Shown: positions 1 through 8,970, counted from the stretch's first letter. The stretch: DNA of 64,000 nt from Streptantibioticus cattleyicolor NRRL 8057 = DSM 46488 (GCF_000240165.1 NC_017586.1:1364001-1428000), one strand, 5' to 3'. Numbers and translations: made by a program. The notes: generated from the sequence alone by a model not told the origin.

Positions 1-1232
1 GTCGGCCACCGGGCCGCTCCCTCCTTCGTCGTGCTCGGCCGGCCGGCCACCGGCACCCGTAGTTCCACCTCGGTGCCCTGGCCCGCCACCGAGGTCACCT
101 CGGCGCTGCCGCCCAGGTCGCGCAGGCGTCCGCGGATGGACTGGGCGACCCCGAGGCGCCCTTCGCGCGCCGCGTCGGCCAGCCGGCCCTCGGGGATGCC
201 GGGGCCGTCGTCGCGGACGCTGACCAGGACGGCGTCGGGCTCGGCCTCCAGCAGGATCCAGGCGTGGGCGCCGGCCCCGGCGTGCCGGGCCACGTTGTCC
301 AGCGCGGCGCCGACGGCGGCGGCCACCTCGCGGGCGGCGTGGCCGGGCAGCAGCACCGGCTCGGCGGGCGCGGAGACGGTGACCCGGGCCCCGGCGTAAC
401 GGCCGATCAGGGTGCGCAGATCGCTCTCCGCGGGGCCGTCCCCGGCGTCGTCCGCCACCGCCCCGGCCGCCTCGGGCGCGGTACGGGGGGCGGGCACCGG
501 GCCGCCGGTGATCAGGGAGCGCAGCGCGACCTCCTGTTCGCCCGCCATCCGGCCCAGTTCGGCCGCCTCGCCGCCGATCTCGCTGCCGCGCCGCTGCACC
601 ATGGCGAGGACCTGGAGCACGCTGTCGTGGATGTCCCGGGCGAGCCGTTCGCGTTCCCGGGTGGCCGCCTCGATCTGGAGGGCGCGGGCGAGCACCCGTT
701 CGCTGCCACGGGCGAGTTCGACCACGTAGCCGATGCCGACGGTGATGAAGACCAGCAGCACGATGCTGTGCACGTTGCCCTGGCTGACCTGGCCGCGCTC
801 GACGACGTTGGCGACGCCGACGACGGCGGAGGCGCCGGCCGCCCACCGCCAGCCGCCCTTGATGGCGAAGGCGAGCACCGGCCCGGCCGACCAGATCCCG
901 ACCAGCGTGGGGTTGCCGGCCACCACCCGGACGTGGGTGTCCACGGCGATGGTGAGCAGGATGCCGGTGAGGCCGACGGCGAGGTCGGCGAGGAGGAACG
1001 GCCGGGTGCAGCGGACGCCGGAGGTGACGCACGGCGTGGTGGCCAGCGTCCAGCCGGTGAGCACCGCCATGTAGGCCCACGCCCACCCCGGACGGGCGTA
1101 CTGGTCGTCGGTGTAGGCGTAGTGGGCGACGACGTAGGCGAGCGAGAGCACCCGGTAGGCGGTGAGCGCACGCCACAGCGGCTGCTCCACCGATATCCGG
1201 TCGACCTTGGATGGCCGTGCGGCGCGCGGCAC
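1..1232 (-). CDS. Two-component sensor histidine kinase, C-terminal end cut by the window
   Basis: This is a membrane sensor kinase of the NarL/DegS-type class (HisKA_3 plus HATPase_c), whose cognate response regulator would lie beyond the window. About 410 residues are visible and the frame is still open at base 1. Several hydrophobic segments fill roughly residues 20-175. The phospho-acceptor motif DIHDS has His at residue 202, and the ATP-binding motif DDGPGIPE lies near residues 341-348. The GTG start at 1232 has GGAGGAG six bases upstream. Its place next to a PlsC gene and near glkA resembles S. coelicolor MacS (SCO2121), a sensor linked to differentiation; that match is from memory. The stimulus is unknown. 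Confidence 0.9.
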   Translation of the reverse strand, partial: MPRAARPSKVDRISVEQPLWRALTAYRVLSLAYVVAHYAYTDDQYARPGWAWAYMAVLTGWTLATTPCVTSGVRCTRPFLLADLAVGLTGILLTIAVDTHVRVVAGNPTLVGIWSAGPVLAFAIKGGWRWAAGASAVVGVANVVERGQVSQGNVHSIVLLVFITVGIGYVVELARGSERVLARALQIEAATRERERLARDIHDSVLQVLAMVQRRGSEIGGEAAELGRMAGEQEVALRSLITGGPVPAPRTAPEAAGAVADDAGDGPAESDLRTLIGRYAGARVTVSAPAEPVLLPGHAAREVAAAVGAALDNVARHAGAGAHAWILLEAEPDAVLVSVRDDGPGIPEGRLADAAREGRLGVAQSIRGRLRDLGGSAEVTSVAGQGTEVELRVPVAGRPSTTKEGAARWP

Positions 1233-1349
1233 TGGTTTCTCCTCCCCCGAACTTCCTCCCCGGACCCCCGTGCAGGATCTCCGCCCCGGGCGTCCGCCCC
1301 GGACTTCCGCCCCCGACGGGACGGCGGCCGTCCGCCGCCGTCGGTCCGC

Positions 1350-2090
1350 CTACTGCTCCGCCTGGTCCTTCCTGGCTTCCCTGGCCTCGGCCTCGGCCTG
1401 CTTCTTGGCCTCGGCGATCTGGCGCTTGGCGGCGGTGGCGTAGATGTCCACGTACTCCTGGCCGGAGAGCTTCATGATCTCGTACATGACCTCGTCGGTC
1501 ACCGAGCGCAGGATGAAGCGGTCGTTCTCCATGCCGTGGTAGCGGCTGAAGTCCAGCGGCTTGCCGATCCGGATGCCCGGGCTCATCAGCTTGGGGACGA
1601 CCTTCCCGGGCGGCTGGATCTTCTCGGTGTCGATCATGGCGACCGGGATCACCGGGGCGCCGGAGGCGAGGGCGACCCGGGCCAGGCCGCCGGGCTTGCC
1701 GCGGTAGAGGCGGCCGTCCGGGGAGCGGGTGCCCTCCGGGTAGATGCCGAACAGCTCGCCGCGGGCGAGGACTTCGAGGCCGCTCTTGATCGCCGCCTCG
1801 CCGGCCCCGCGGGCCCCGGAGCGGTCCACCGGCAGCTGGCCGACGCCCTTGAAGAACGCGGCGGTGAGCTTGCCCTTGACGCCGGGTGAGGTGAAGTACT
1901 CGGCCTTGGCGATGAAGGTCACCTTGCGGTCGAGCACGGCGGGCAGGAAGAACGAGTCGGAGAACGACAGGTGGTTGCTGGCCAGGATGGCCGGACCCTC
2001 CGCCGGGATGTTCTCCAGCCCCTCGACCCAGGGCTTGAAGGCGAGTTTGAGCGACCCGCCGAGCGTCAGCTTCATCACGCCGTAGAACAA
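1350..2090 (-). CDS. 1-acyl-sn-glycerol-3-phosphate acyltransferase (PlsC family)
   Basis: The protein would transfer an acyl chain to lysophosphatidate to give phosphatidic acid at the inner face of the membrane. The acyltransferase signature is complete: NHLSFSD with His40 and Asp45, and EGTRS at about residues 119-123. Length is 246 aa, normal for the family, and the C-terminus is a charged Ala/Glu/Lys-rich helix. I chose the TTG at 2090 because GGAGGT sits six bases before it and the protein then begins MFYGVMK; an in-frame GTG at 2111 would add seven residues and has no ribosome site. The gene diverges from the esterase at 2256. Substrate preference cannot be read from the sequence. Confidence 0.88.
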   Translation of the reverse strand: MFYGVMKLTLGGSLKLAFKPWVEGLENIPAEGPAILASNHLSFSDSFFLPAVLDRKVTFIAKAEYFTSPGVKGKLTAAFFKGVGQLPVDRSGARGAGEAAIKSGLEVLARGELFGIYPEGTRSPDGRLYRGKPGGLARVALASGAPVIPVAMIDTEKIQPPGKVVPKLMSPGIRIGKPLDFSRYHGMENDRFILRSVTDEVMYEIMKLSGQEYVDIYATAAKRQIAEAKKQAEAEAREARKDQAEQ

Positions 2091-2255
2091 CCCAAGACCT
2101 CCCGCAGTCACTGGCTAGACCTTATCCCGCCGGGGGCGCGGCATCTTCCCCGGCGAGCACCGCCGGACCTACCGGGTGTCCGATCGGCCGCGTACTGTGA
2201 AGTACCTGTCCGCCGATCACCGCGGAGCCCCACCTCACCGAACAGGAGACCCACG

Positions 2256-3050
2256 GTGCCGCTGCTTCCTGGTGCCGAGCCGTACCGCCACGACGGCGGC
2301 GAGGTCGGAGTGCTGTTGTGCCACGGATTCACCGGCTCCCCTCAGTCGATGCGCCCCTGGGGCGAGTATCTCGCCGACCGCGGGCTCTCCGTCTCCGTAC
2401 CGCTGCTTCCCGGCCACGGCACCCGCTGGCAGGACATGCAGATCACCGGCTGGCAGGACTGGTACGCGGAGGTGGAACGGGAGCTGCTCGCGCTGCGGGA
2501 CCGCTGCCGCCGGGTCTTCGTCTTCGGGCTGTCCATGGGCGGCTCCCTCACCCTGCGGCTGGCCGCCCGGCACCCGTCCGAGGTCAGCGGCATCGCCCTG
2601 GTGAACCCGGCTGTGCGGGCGTACGGCGCCGCGTTCAAGGCGGTTCCGGTGCTGCGGCATCTGATGCCGTCGGTGGCCGGGATCGCCAGCGACATCGCCA
2701 AGGACGGTCAGGCCGAGGTGGGGTACGACCGCACGCCGCTGCACGCCGTGTACGCGATGACCAGGCTGTGGCGGCTGGTGGAGGCCGATCTGCCGCGGGT
2801 GACGGCGCCGCTGCTGCTGATGACCAGCCGGGTCGACCACGTGGTGGACCCGGCCAACTCCGACGTCGTGGCGGCCGGCGTCGGCAGCACCGACATCACC
2901 CGGCGCACCCTGGACCGCAGCTACCACGTGGCCACCCTCGACCACGACGCGGAGGAGATCTTCCGCACCTCGTACGCGTTCGTGCGGCGGCTGGAGCCGG
3001 AGGCGGCACCGGCCACGGAGGGTACGGCGGACGAGGTGGCCGGTGGCTGA
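2256..3050 (+). CDS. Alpha/beta-hydrolase, carboxylesterase/monoacylglycerol lipase type
   Basis: This 264-aa protein has the alpha/beta-hydrolase fold, similar to Est30-type carboxylesterases. The oxyanion motif HGFTGSP is near residue 23, the nucleophile elbow GLSMGG has Ser93, the acid is probably the Asp in RVDHVVDP, and the His is in the C-terminal SYHVATLDHD. There is no signal peptide, so it is probably cytoplasmic. The GTG start is preceded by AGGAG with seven bases of spacing. It overlaps the next gene by eight bases. The natural substrate is unknown; the nearby lipid acyltransferase makes a short acyl ester plausible, which is inference only. Confidence 0.85.
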   Translation: MPLLPGAEPYRHDGGEVGVLLCHGFTGSPQSMRPWGEYLADRGLSVSVPLLPGHGTRWQDMQITGWQDWYAEVERELLALRDRCRRVFVFGLSMGGSLTLRLAARHPSEVSGIALVNPAVRAYGAAFKAVPVLRHLMPSVAGIASDIAKDGQAEVGYDRTPLHAVYAMTRLWRLVEADLPRVTAPLLLMTSRVDHVVDPANSDVVAAGVGSTDITRRTLDRSYHVATLDHDAEEIFRTSYAFVRRLEPEAAPATEGTADEVAGG

Positions 3051-3552
3051 GCGGGAGGAGCCGGCGGACGGCCCGGAGGACCCCGCCCCGGGCGGCGGCA
3101 CCCCGCTGGACGAGGAGGCCGCCTGGGCGCAGATCGTCGCCGCCTACGGGGAGGACGCCCCGGTCGGCACCGGTGAGTGGCCGGACGCGGAGAACCTGCC
3201 CGCCGCCGGCCGGCCCGACGGCGGGATCCCGGCGATCCCCCGCCACTTCGTGATCCGGCCGCCCGAGCCGGGTCCGCGCGACTACGAACTGGCCGAGGAG
3301 GACGAGGGCCACTTCGAACCCCCCGAACCCCCGCCACTCCCCCAGGCCGACGTCACCGCCAAGTTCGCCTGGCTCGCCGTCCTCGGCGGCCCGGTGCTCC
3401 TCCTCGTCTACGTCCTGCTCCAGCAACCGGTGCCCTGGTGGGCGATGGTCCTCGGCATCGGCGGCTTCCTCGGCGGCTTCGCCACGCTGATCGCCCGGAT
3501 GAAGGACCGCGACGAGGACGGGGACGACCCGTCCGGCGGTGCGGTGGTCTGA
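3043..3552 (+). CDS. Conserved hypothetical membrane protein
   Basis: A 169-aa protein of unknown function. The first 105 residues are acidic and Pro/Gly-rich with no recognisable domain. Two hydrophobic segments follow, at about residues 108-126 and 131-152, and a short charged tail. The layout suggests a soluble N-terminal region on a C-terminal hairpin of two membrane helices. Its GTG start lies inside the end of the esterase gene (eight-base overlap), so the two are probably translated together. Confidence 0.75.
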   Translation: MAEREEPADGPEDPAPGGGTPLDEEAAWAQIVAAYGEDAPVGTGEWPDAENLPAAGRPDGGIPAIPRHFVIRPPEPGPRDYELAEEDEGHFEPPEPPPLPQADVTAKFAWLAVLGGPVLLLVYVLLQQPVPWWAMVLGIGGFLGGFATLIARMKDRDEDGDDPSGGAVV

Positions 3553-4003
3553 CGGTCCTGCCCCCCAGTCCCGTCCACGCGAGTCACCCCCCGCCTGCCC
3601 GACCGCCCGCCCGCGCGGCGAACCGGCTGCGTGGGGCTGCGCCCCGGCCGTCCCGCGTGAACCCCGGTCGCCCGGGGGAACCCCCACGACGCCCCCGGGG
3701 ACGCCCCGGCGGACACGCACGCCGCGCGTGCGCCCAGCGCCGCCACGGCAGGCACCTCCACCGCACGGCGACCGGTACGCGGAGGCCGCTCCTCCCCGCG
3801 GCAGCGCAACGTGCCGGGGGCACCGCCGTCCCGCGGGCGGAACCCTCACGGCGGGCCTACGCGGCAGCGCGCGGGCGGGGCCCGGCGCGCCGGCCCACCC
3901 GACCCACGCCGACACCCCGGCCGCCCGGAGGGCAGGACCCGGCACCCCCGGCGAACGCCACGCGCGGGCCCTGCGTCGCCACGCCAGGGGGGCTCCCACA
4001 CAC
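3553..4003. other. GC-rich intergenic stretch without a supported gene
   Basis: No reading frame here has a credible start, codon bias or family resemblance; the frames that stay open are GC artefacts. It holds a short perfect hairpin of five G, AA and five C at 3674-3685, about 120 bases after the membrane-protein stop. Otherwise I see nothing specific. Confidence 0.5.
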
Positions 4004-4046
4004 GGCGGACCCGTGCGCGACCCTCGCAGGAGCGCACGGGTCCGCC
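4004..4046 (-). terminator. Strong hairpin after the endonuclease-fold gene
   Basis: A perfect 15-bp stem (4004-4018 with 4032-4046) and a 13-base loop lies five bases past the stop of the minus-strand gene at 4051. There is no U-tract, as is common for Streptomyces terminators. It may also act on transcripts from the plus strand. Confidence 0.7.
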
Positions 4047-4050
4047 GGGG

Positions 4051-4812
4051 CTACTTCGTCGGCGGGATGCGGAGGGCGGCGAGGACGGGGAGGTGGTCGG
4101 TGGCGGCGACGAGGTCGGCGGGGGTGATGCCGGGGAGGGGCGTGGGGACGCCGCAGGCGAGGATCTCGACGCCCTGGGTGGCGAGGACGGCGTCGATGCG
4201 CTGCCGGGGGGCGCGGGGGGCGGAGGTGTGTTCGCCGCCCCAGGGGCGGGTGGCCCAGGCGTCCTGGAGTTCGGCGGCGAGGTGGCCGAAGGTGTGGCCC
4301 TGGGGGGTGTCGTTGAGGTCGCCGGCGACGACGGCGTGGGGTTCGCCGCTCGCGGCGACGTTCTCCAGTACCAGTCGGCCCTGACGGCGGCGTTCGGTGG
4401 CGTCCAGGCTCAGGTGGCAGCTGACGACGTGCAGCCGGGCCGCCCCGAACCGCAGGACGGCGGTGGCCAGGCCGCGCTGGTGGAGGCCGGGGGTGCGGGG
4501 CAGCAGGATCTCCTCGGTGCGGACGACGTGGGCCCGCAGCGTGGTCATGATCATCGGGCCGGCCGTGGTCGCCCCGCCGGCGACGGTGACCAGGCCGGTG
4601 CGGCGGCCCAGCCACGCCGCCCGCTTGCGCCAGCGGAAGAAGCGCGGCGCCTCCTGGAGGCAGAGCACGTCGGGGGCGCAGGCGCGGACGACCCGGGCCA
4701 GCGCCTCGCGGTCGTCGCGCATCGACCGCACGTTGTAGCTGAGGACGCGCACGACGGCCGAACCGTCCGGCTCGGTCCGGGACGCGGGCAGGTCCTCCAC
4801 GGGTGCGGTCAC
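4051..4812 (-). CDS. Endonuclease/exonuclease/phosphatase-family protein
   Basis: A 253-aa metal-dependent hydrolase of the DNase I-like fold. The fold markers are in order: LSYNVRSM near residue 21, the metal-binding Glu in LQEAPR near residue 48, GDLNDT in the middle, and the C-terminal ATDHLPVLA carrying the catalytic Asp-His. The GTG start at 4812 has GGAGGGGG about seven bases upstream; the frame stays open into glkA, but that part is not conserved. Members act on phosphodiesters or phosphate monoesters, and the substrate here is not predictable. No signal peptide is visible. Confidence 0.85.
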   Translation of the reverse strand: MTAPVEDLPASRTEPDGSAVVRVLSYNVRSMRDDREALARVVRACAPDVLCLQEAPRFFRWRKRAAWLGRRTGLVTVAGGATTAGPMIMTTLRAHVVRTEEILLPRTPGLHQRGLATAVLRFGAARLHVVSCHLSLDATERRRQGRLVLENVAASGEPHAVVAGDLNDTPQGHTFGHLAAELQDAWATRPWGGEHTSAPRAPRQRIDAVLATQGVEILACGVPTPLPGITPADLVAATDHLPVLAALRIPPTK

Positions 4813-4856
4813 GGCGTTTCCCCCTCCGGGTCGAAATGGCGTCCAGGCACGGCGTG

Positions 4857-4902
4857 CCGGATGCCGGCGCAGGCCCTCCGGGCGGGCCGCGCCGGCATCC
4901 GG
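4857..4902 (-). terminator. Terminator hairpin of glkA
   Basis: A perfect 14-bp stem (4857-4870 with 4889-4902) with an 18-base loop begins five bases past the glkA stop codon, on the minus strand. Confidence 0.7.
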
Positions 4903-4907
4903 TGGTG

Positions 4908-5849
4908 TCAGCCCTGACGGGCGAGGTCGGCGGCGCCCACCAGGCCCGCCTTGCCGCCGAGCTGGGCGGCGAGCACCTGGGCGTGCGGACGCCACCGGCC
5001 GCCGACCAGCCAGCGGCGGAACGACTTGCGGATCGGGTCGAGCACCAGGTCGCCCTCGTCGGAGACGCCGCCGCCCACGATGAACGCGGACGGGTCGAAG
5101 AGCGAGGCGAGGTCGGCCAGGCCCGCGCCGGCCCAACGGGCCAGCTCCCGGAAGGAGTCGACGGCCACCGGGTCGCCCTGCCGGGCGGCCTCGCTGATGT
5201 GCTTGCCCTCGATGGTCTCCGGGGTGCCGTCACCCAGGCCCAGCAGGATCTTGGCGGCGTCCGGGGTGGCCGCCGCGCGCTGCCGGGCGTACCGCACCAG
5301 GGCGCGCCCGGAGGCGTACTGCTCCCAGCAGCCCTGGCTGCCGCAGCCGCACAGCAGGCCGTCCGGGACCACCCGGATGTGGCCGAACTCGCCGGCCACG
5401 CCGAACCGGCCGCGGTGGAGCCGGCCGCCGATGATGATGCCGCCGCCGAGTCCGGTGCCCAGGGTGATGCAGACGACGTCGTCGTGGCCCTGGCCGGCGC
5501 CGAAGCGGTATTCGCCCCAGGCGGCGGCGTTGGCGTCGTTCTCCACCACCACGGGGAGGCCGACGCGCTGCTCGACCTTGTCCTTGAGCGTCTCGTGGCG
5601 CCAGTTGATGTTGGGCGCGAAGAGCACGGTGGCGCGCTTGTTGTCGACGTATCCGGCGGCGCCGATGCCGACCGCCTCGACCTGGTGGTCGGTGCTCACG
5701 GTGCGCACCGCGTCGGCGATGGCGTCGATGACGCCCTCGGGCGTCGGCGGGGTCGGCACCTTGCAGGTGTCGAGAATCGTGCCCTCTTCGTCGACCACAC
5801 CGGCCGCGATCTTGGTACCGCCGATGTCGACGCCGATGGTGAGTCCCAT
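4908..5849 (-). CDS. glkA: Glucokinase, ROK family
   Basis: ATP-dependent glucose kinase; in Streptomyces this enzyme is both the main glucokinase and a mediator of glucose repression. The 313-aa protein starts with the ATP motif VDIGGTK (residues 7-13), carries ENDANAAAWGE, and has the zinc motif CGCGSQGCWEQYASG near residues 165-180 that marks ROK proteins. It lacks the N-terminal helix-turn-helix of ROK repressors, so it is an enzyme. The ATG has GAGGGA three bases upstream. It is followed by its own terminator. The sequence closely resembles S. coelicolor GlkA as I remember it. Confidence 0.95.
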   Translation of the reverse strand: MGLTIGVDIGGTKIAAGVVDEEGTILDTCKVPTPPTPEGVIDAIADAVRTVSTDHQVEAVGIGAAGYVDNKRATVLFAPNINWRHETLKDKVEQRVGLPVVVENDANAAAWGEYRFGAGQGHDDVVCITLGTGLGGGIIIGGRLHRGRFGVAGEFGHIRVVPDGLLCGCGSQGCWEQYASGRALVRYARQRAAATPDAAKILLGLGDGTPETIEGKHISEAARQGDPVAVDSFRELARWAGAGLADLASLFDPSAFIVGGGVSDEGDLVLDPIRKSFRRWLVGGRWRPHAQVLAAQLGGKAGLVGAADLARQG

Positions 5850-5903
5850 GTGTCCCTCAGATTCCGGTCGAACCCCGCTGAAGCCAACCGTACCCGAGGC
5901 GGC

Positions 5904-6359
5904 TCAGTCGAGGTCGATGTGTTCAGGTCCTGAAGGCTCGCCGCCGTCGGAAGGGCGGTCGGAACGAGGGGTGGGGCCCGGTTCGGTGGCCCGGTCGCGG
6001 GTGCGGGTCCAGCGGCTCTCCTGGCCGCGGACCATGGCCCGGTAGGCCGCCAGGATCTCCCCGCCGGCCGCGCTGAGGTGCTCGAACACCTCCGGGTTGC
6101 GTTCCCGTACGGTGTCGGTGACGGCCTTCACCTGAGCGATCACGGTGTGCGCGGCGGTGGCCGCGGCGGGGCTGCCCAGTTCGGACACCTTTTCGACCAC
6201 GGCTTCGGCGAGTTTACGCAGTTCCTCGGCGGCGGTGCCGGGCCGGTCGCCGGTCGCGCCGCGGCGCCTGGCCTGTTCCGCCGCGAGGTCCTCGGCGCAC
6301 GCCCGTGCCCACGCGTCGGCGTCCGCCTCGGGGTTCGGACGGTCCGTGCCTTCGCTCAT
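5904..6359 (-). CDS. DUF5304-family protein
   Basis: A 151-aa acidic soluble protein of unknown function, found beside glucokinase in streptomycetes. A helical core at about residues 45-110 (AAEELRKLAEAVVEKVSEL and following) is flanked by charged, probably disordered ends. There is no signal peptide or membrane segment. The ATG start has GGGAGGAG six bases upstream. The 54-base gap to glkA allows co-transcription. Confidence 0.8.
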   Translation of the reverse strand: MSEGTDRPNPEADADAWARACAEDLAAEQARRRGATGDRPGTAAEELRKLAEAVVEKVSELGSPAAATAAHTVIAQVKAVTDTVRERNPEVFEHLSAAGGEILAAYRAMVRGQESRWTRTRDRATEPGPTPRSDRPSDGGEPSGPEHIDLD

Positions 6360-6454
6360 CGCGGACTCCTCCCTGCCTGGCCGTCAGGCGTCGCCGGCCG
6401 CCTGGTTACGACGGTACCCGAACGGCCGCCGCCCACGGGTCCGGCGGCCGGGCG

Positions 6455-7609
6455 TCAGCGGGGCCACAGGGCGGGGTCGGGGGTGAAGCGCACCTGGAGC
6501 GCGCCGTCCCGCAGCGCGGCCCCGGCCACCGTGCACCGGCGCAGCGCGGACGGCAGCGGCACGATGCGCCGGAACCCGGCGGCGTCCACCACGAGTTCGT
6601 CCCCGCGGCGCACCAGGTCCAGGCCGTCGCGGTCGGCGCAGGGCAGCGGCAGCCGCCACAGCAGCAGCCCTTCGTCGGCAAGGCGGTCCTCCACCGTCCA
6701 GGGGTCGCCGGCCGGTCCGGGGCGGGGATGGCCGGCGGGGGCGAGGGCGGGCAGCGCGAGCCGGGCGAGGCCGTCCGGGCCGAGCGGTTCGCCGCCCAGG
6801 TGCGGCAGTTCGTGGACGGGGACGCCGTCCGCGTCGGGCGCGGCGCGCAGCGTCTTCAGGTGCCGGCGGCGGCTGTCGGCGAGGTCGGCGAGGAACGGGT
6901 CGTCGGAGCCGTCCGGCAGCATCCGGTTGGCGACCACGCCGTCGAGCCGGTGGCCGAAGAGGGCGAGCCCGGTCAGGGCGGCGGGTATCCGCTCGGCGGC
7001 GGCCGGGCCGGGCTCGGCCACCAGCCGCACGGTGGTGGCCGCCGAGCCCAGTACGGCCTGGACGGCGGCGAGTTCGGCGTCCCAGCGGGCGGCGGTCTCG
7101 TAGAGCCACTGGGCGGGCATCGGCACCCCGGCGAGCTGGGCGAGCATCGGGCGCAGCGCGCGGGCGGCCTGGCGTTCCGGCGGCAGCAGCCGGGCCAGGT
7201 AGCGGCGGAGCTGTTCGGGCAGGGCGAGCAGCGACAGGGCGTGCGGCAGCGGCGGCAGGTCGGCCACCACCACGTCGTACCCGTCGGCCGTGCGCAGCGC
7301 GTGCAGCAGCGCGAAGGAGTCGGCGCCGGGGGGTTCGGTGAACTCCTCCGGGTCCAGCGGTTCGGCGCCGAGCAGGTCGAACAGGCCGCCGAGGCGCTGC
7401 TGGAAGCCGGCCGCGCGCTCCCGGAAGGCGCCGGCGCCGTCGGTGCGGCGCACGGTGAGCCCGGGGGCGTCGGCGAGCGGCGCGGCGATCGCGGCGTCCT
7501 CGGTGACCAGCAGGGTGCGGGCGCCGTCCCGGGCGGCGGCCAGCGCGGTGGCGGCGGCCGTGGTGGTGCGTCCGGCGCCGCCGAGGCCGGTGATCAGGAT
7601 GGTGCGCAA
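6455..7609 (-). CDS. ArsA/GET3-like ATPase with a divergent P-loop
   Basis: A 384-aa protein of the ArsA (arsenite-pump ATPase/GET3) branch of SIMIBI NTPases, but unlikely to pump arsenite. The P-loop at residues 8-16 reads GLGGAGRTT instead of the usual GKGGVGKTT, so both the signature Lys and the P-loop Lys are replaced. A switch-like VVADLPPLPHAL follows near residue 115. The TTG start seven bases after the preceding stop has no clear ribosome site, so translation is probably coupled. It forms a pair with the SRPBCC gene. Whether it still hydrolyses ATP is open. Confidence 0.75.
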   Translation of the reverse strand: MRTILITGLGGAGRTTTAAATALAAARDGARTLLVTEDAAIAAPLADAPGLTVRRTDGAGAFRERAAGFQQRLGGLFDLLGAEPLDPEEFTEPPGADSFALLHALRTADGYDVVVADLPPLPHALSLLALPEQLRRYLARLLPPERQAARALRPMLAQLAGVPMPAQWLYETAARWDAELAAVQAVLGSAATTVRLVAEPGPAAAERIPAALTGLALFGHRLDGVVANRMLPDGSDDPFLADLADSRRRHLKTLRAAPDADGVPVHELPHLGGEPLGPDGLARLALPALAPAGHPRPGPAGDPWTVEDRLADEGLLLWRLPLPCADRDGLDLVRRGDELVVDAAGFRRIVPLPSALRRCTVAGAALRDGALQVRFTPDPALWPR

Positions 7610-7616
7610 GGCCGGC

Positions 7617-8093
7617 TCAGCCGTCCGTGCCGGTCTCGCCGCCCGCCGCGGTGCCGGTCTCCTCGACGCGCTTCTTCAGCCCGGCCAGCGCCCGGTCGAT
7701 GATGACCTTCTCCGCCTTGCGCTTGATCATGCCGAGCATGGGGATCTTGACGTCGACGGTGAGCTGGTAGGTGACCTCGGTGCGGTGGCCGCCCTGGACC
7801 GGGACGAGGGTGTAGGAGCCGTCGAGGGTGCGCAGCATCTGGGACTTCACCAGCGACCAGCTGACCTGGTCGGGGCCGCCCCAGGTGTAGGCGAGGGTGT
7901 GGTCGTCCTTGATGGCGCCGGCGTCGAGGACCAGGCGGACCCGGCGGGCCCGGCCCTGCTCGTCGGTGTCGAGGATCTCCGCCTGCTTGACCTCGCCGGT
8001 CCATTCCGGGTAACGGGCGAAGTCCGCGATCACCCGCATGACCTCGGCCGGGGCCGCCTCGATGGTGATGCTCGACCTGGTGTGTTCCGCCAT
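7617..8093 (-). CDS. SRPBCC (polyketide cyclase/START-like) family protein
   Basis: A 158-aa single-domain protein of the SRPBCC superfamily, which binds hydrophobic ligands in a deep cavity. The N-terminal pattern SSITIEAAPAEVMRVIADF, then YPEWTGEV, is typical, and the C-terminal helix (residues about 118-145) closes the fold. The ATG is preceded by GGAGGGG at eight bases. It is directly upstream of the ArsA-like ATPase (seven-base gap), an arrangement suggesting a joint role. The ligand is unknown. Confidence 0.85.
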   Translation of the reverse strand: MAEHTRSSITIEAAPAEVMRVIADFARYPEWTGEVKQAEILDTDEQGRARRVRLVLDAGAIKDDHTLAYTWGGPDQVSWSLVKSQMLRTLDGSYTLVPVQGGHRTEVTYQLTVDVKIPMLGMIKRKAEKVIIDRALAGLKKRVEETGTAAGGETGTDG

Positions 8094-8195
8094 CGCCGTG
8101 GCCCCTCCGGGACTTCCCTCGTCGCCTGTGCTGGTGTTGTCTGGGGCGTCAGGTTATCGCGCGCGGCCCGGACGGCGGACGGCCGGTCGTCCCGG

Positions 8196-8957
8196 TCACC
8201 ACCGCAGGACGTACGGGGTGCGGGTGGCGTTGAAGTGGCCGACGTTGACGCACTCGGTGGCGCCGATCCGCATCCGCCGGGTGAGCGGCTGGTGGACGTG
8301 GCCGAAGAGGGCGTACTTGGGGCGGACGGTGTGTATCGCCTCCAGCAGCGCCTCGCTGCCGCGCTCGAAGCGGCGGGCCACGGTGTCGTAGCACAGCTCG
8401 GGCACCGCGGGCGGGATGTGCGAGCAGAGCACGTCCACCGGGCCGAGGGCGGCCACCTTGGCGGCGTAGGTCTCGTCGTCGATCTCGAACGGGGTGCGCA
8501 TCGGGGTGCGCAGTCCGCCGCCGACGAAGCCGAAGGTCCGGCCGCCGATCTCCACGGTCTCGCCGTCGAGCACGGTGGTGCCCGGGCCGGCGTACTCCGG
8601 CCACAGCTGCGGCATGTCCACGTTGCCGTAGGTGGCGTAGGTGGGGGTGGGCAGCACGGCGAACATCTGCTCGTACTGCCGGCGGACCGCGGCCTCCACG
8701 GCGGCGGTGCGGTCGATGCCGTCCCACAGCCGCCGGGACAGCTCACGGGCCTCGGTGAAGCGGCGGGCGGTGCGCAGTTCGACGATGCGGTCGGCGTTCT
8801 CGGTGCCGAACAGGTCGGGGAAGATGCCGCGCGAGTGGTCGGCGTAGTCCAGGAACAGGATGAGGTCGCCGAGGCAGACGAGGGCGTCCGCGCCGTCGCC
8901 CGCGGTGGCGAGGGCGTCGGCCGCGCCGTGGACGTCACTGACGACATGGACCCGCAT
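8196..8957 (-). CDS. Calcineurin-like metallophosphoesterase
   Basis: A 253-aa soluble phosphoesterase with the di-metal motifs in order: DVH at residues 8-10, GDL near residue 32, a SHIPP-containing loop in the middle, and GHVHQPL near the C-terminus. I chose ATG 8957 because the protein then begins directly with the first strand MRVHVVSDVHG. No ribosome site precedes it, but TACAGT lies seven bases upstream, as in a leaderless transcript. It diverges from the acyl-CoA synthetase gene. The substrate cannot be told from sequence. Confidence 0.85.
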   Translation of the reverse strand: MRVHVVSDVHGAADALATAGDGADALVCLGDLILFLDYADHSRGIFPDLFGTENADRIVELRTARRFTEARELSRRLWDGIDRTAAVEAAVRRQYEQMFAVLPTPTYATYGNVDMPQLWPEYAGPGTTVLDGETVEIGGRTFGFVGGGLRTPMRTPFEIDDETYAAKVAALGPVDVLCSHIPPAVPELCYDTVARRFERGSEALLEAIHTVRPKYALFGHVHQPLTRRMRIGATECVNVGHFNATRTPYVLRW

Positions 8958-8964
8958 GGCGATC

Positions 8965-8970
8965 ACTGTA
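8965..8970 (-). promoter_or_regulatory. Candidate -10 box of a leaderless metallophosphoesterase mRNA
   Basis: TACAGT fits the TAnnnT -10 pattern and ends seven bases before the ATG at 8957, which has no ribosome site. No -35 box was assigned. Confidence 0.4.

Noticed and set aside
6455-7609. Arsenite-resistance ATPase
   Set aside because: The nucleotide-binding Lys residues are replaced and no arsB, arsR or arsC genes are nearby.
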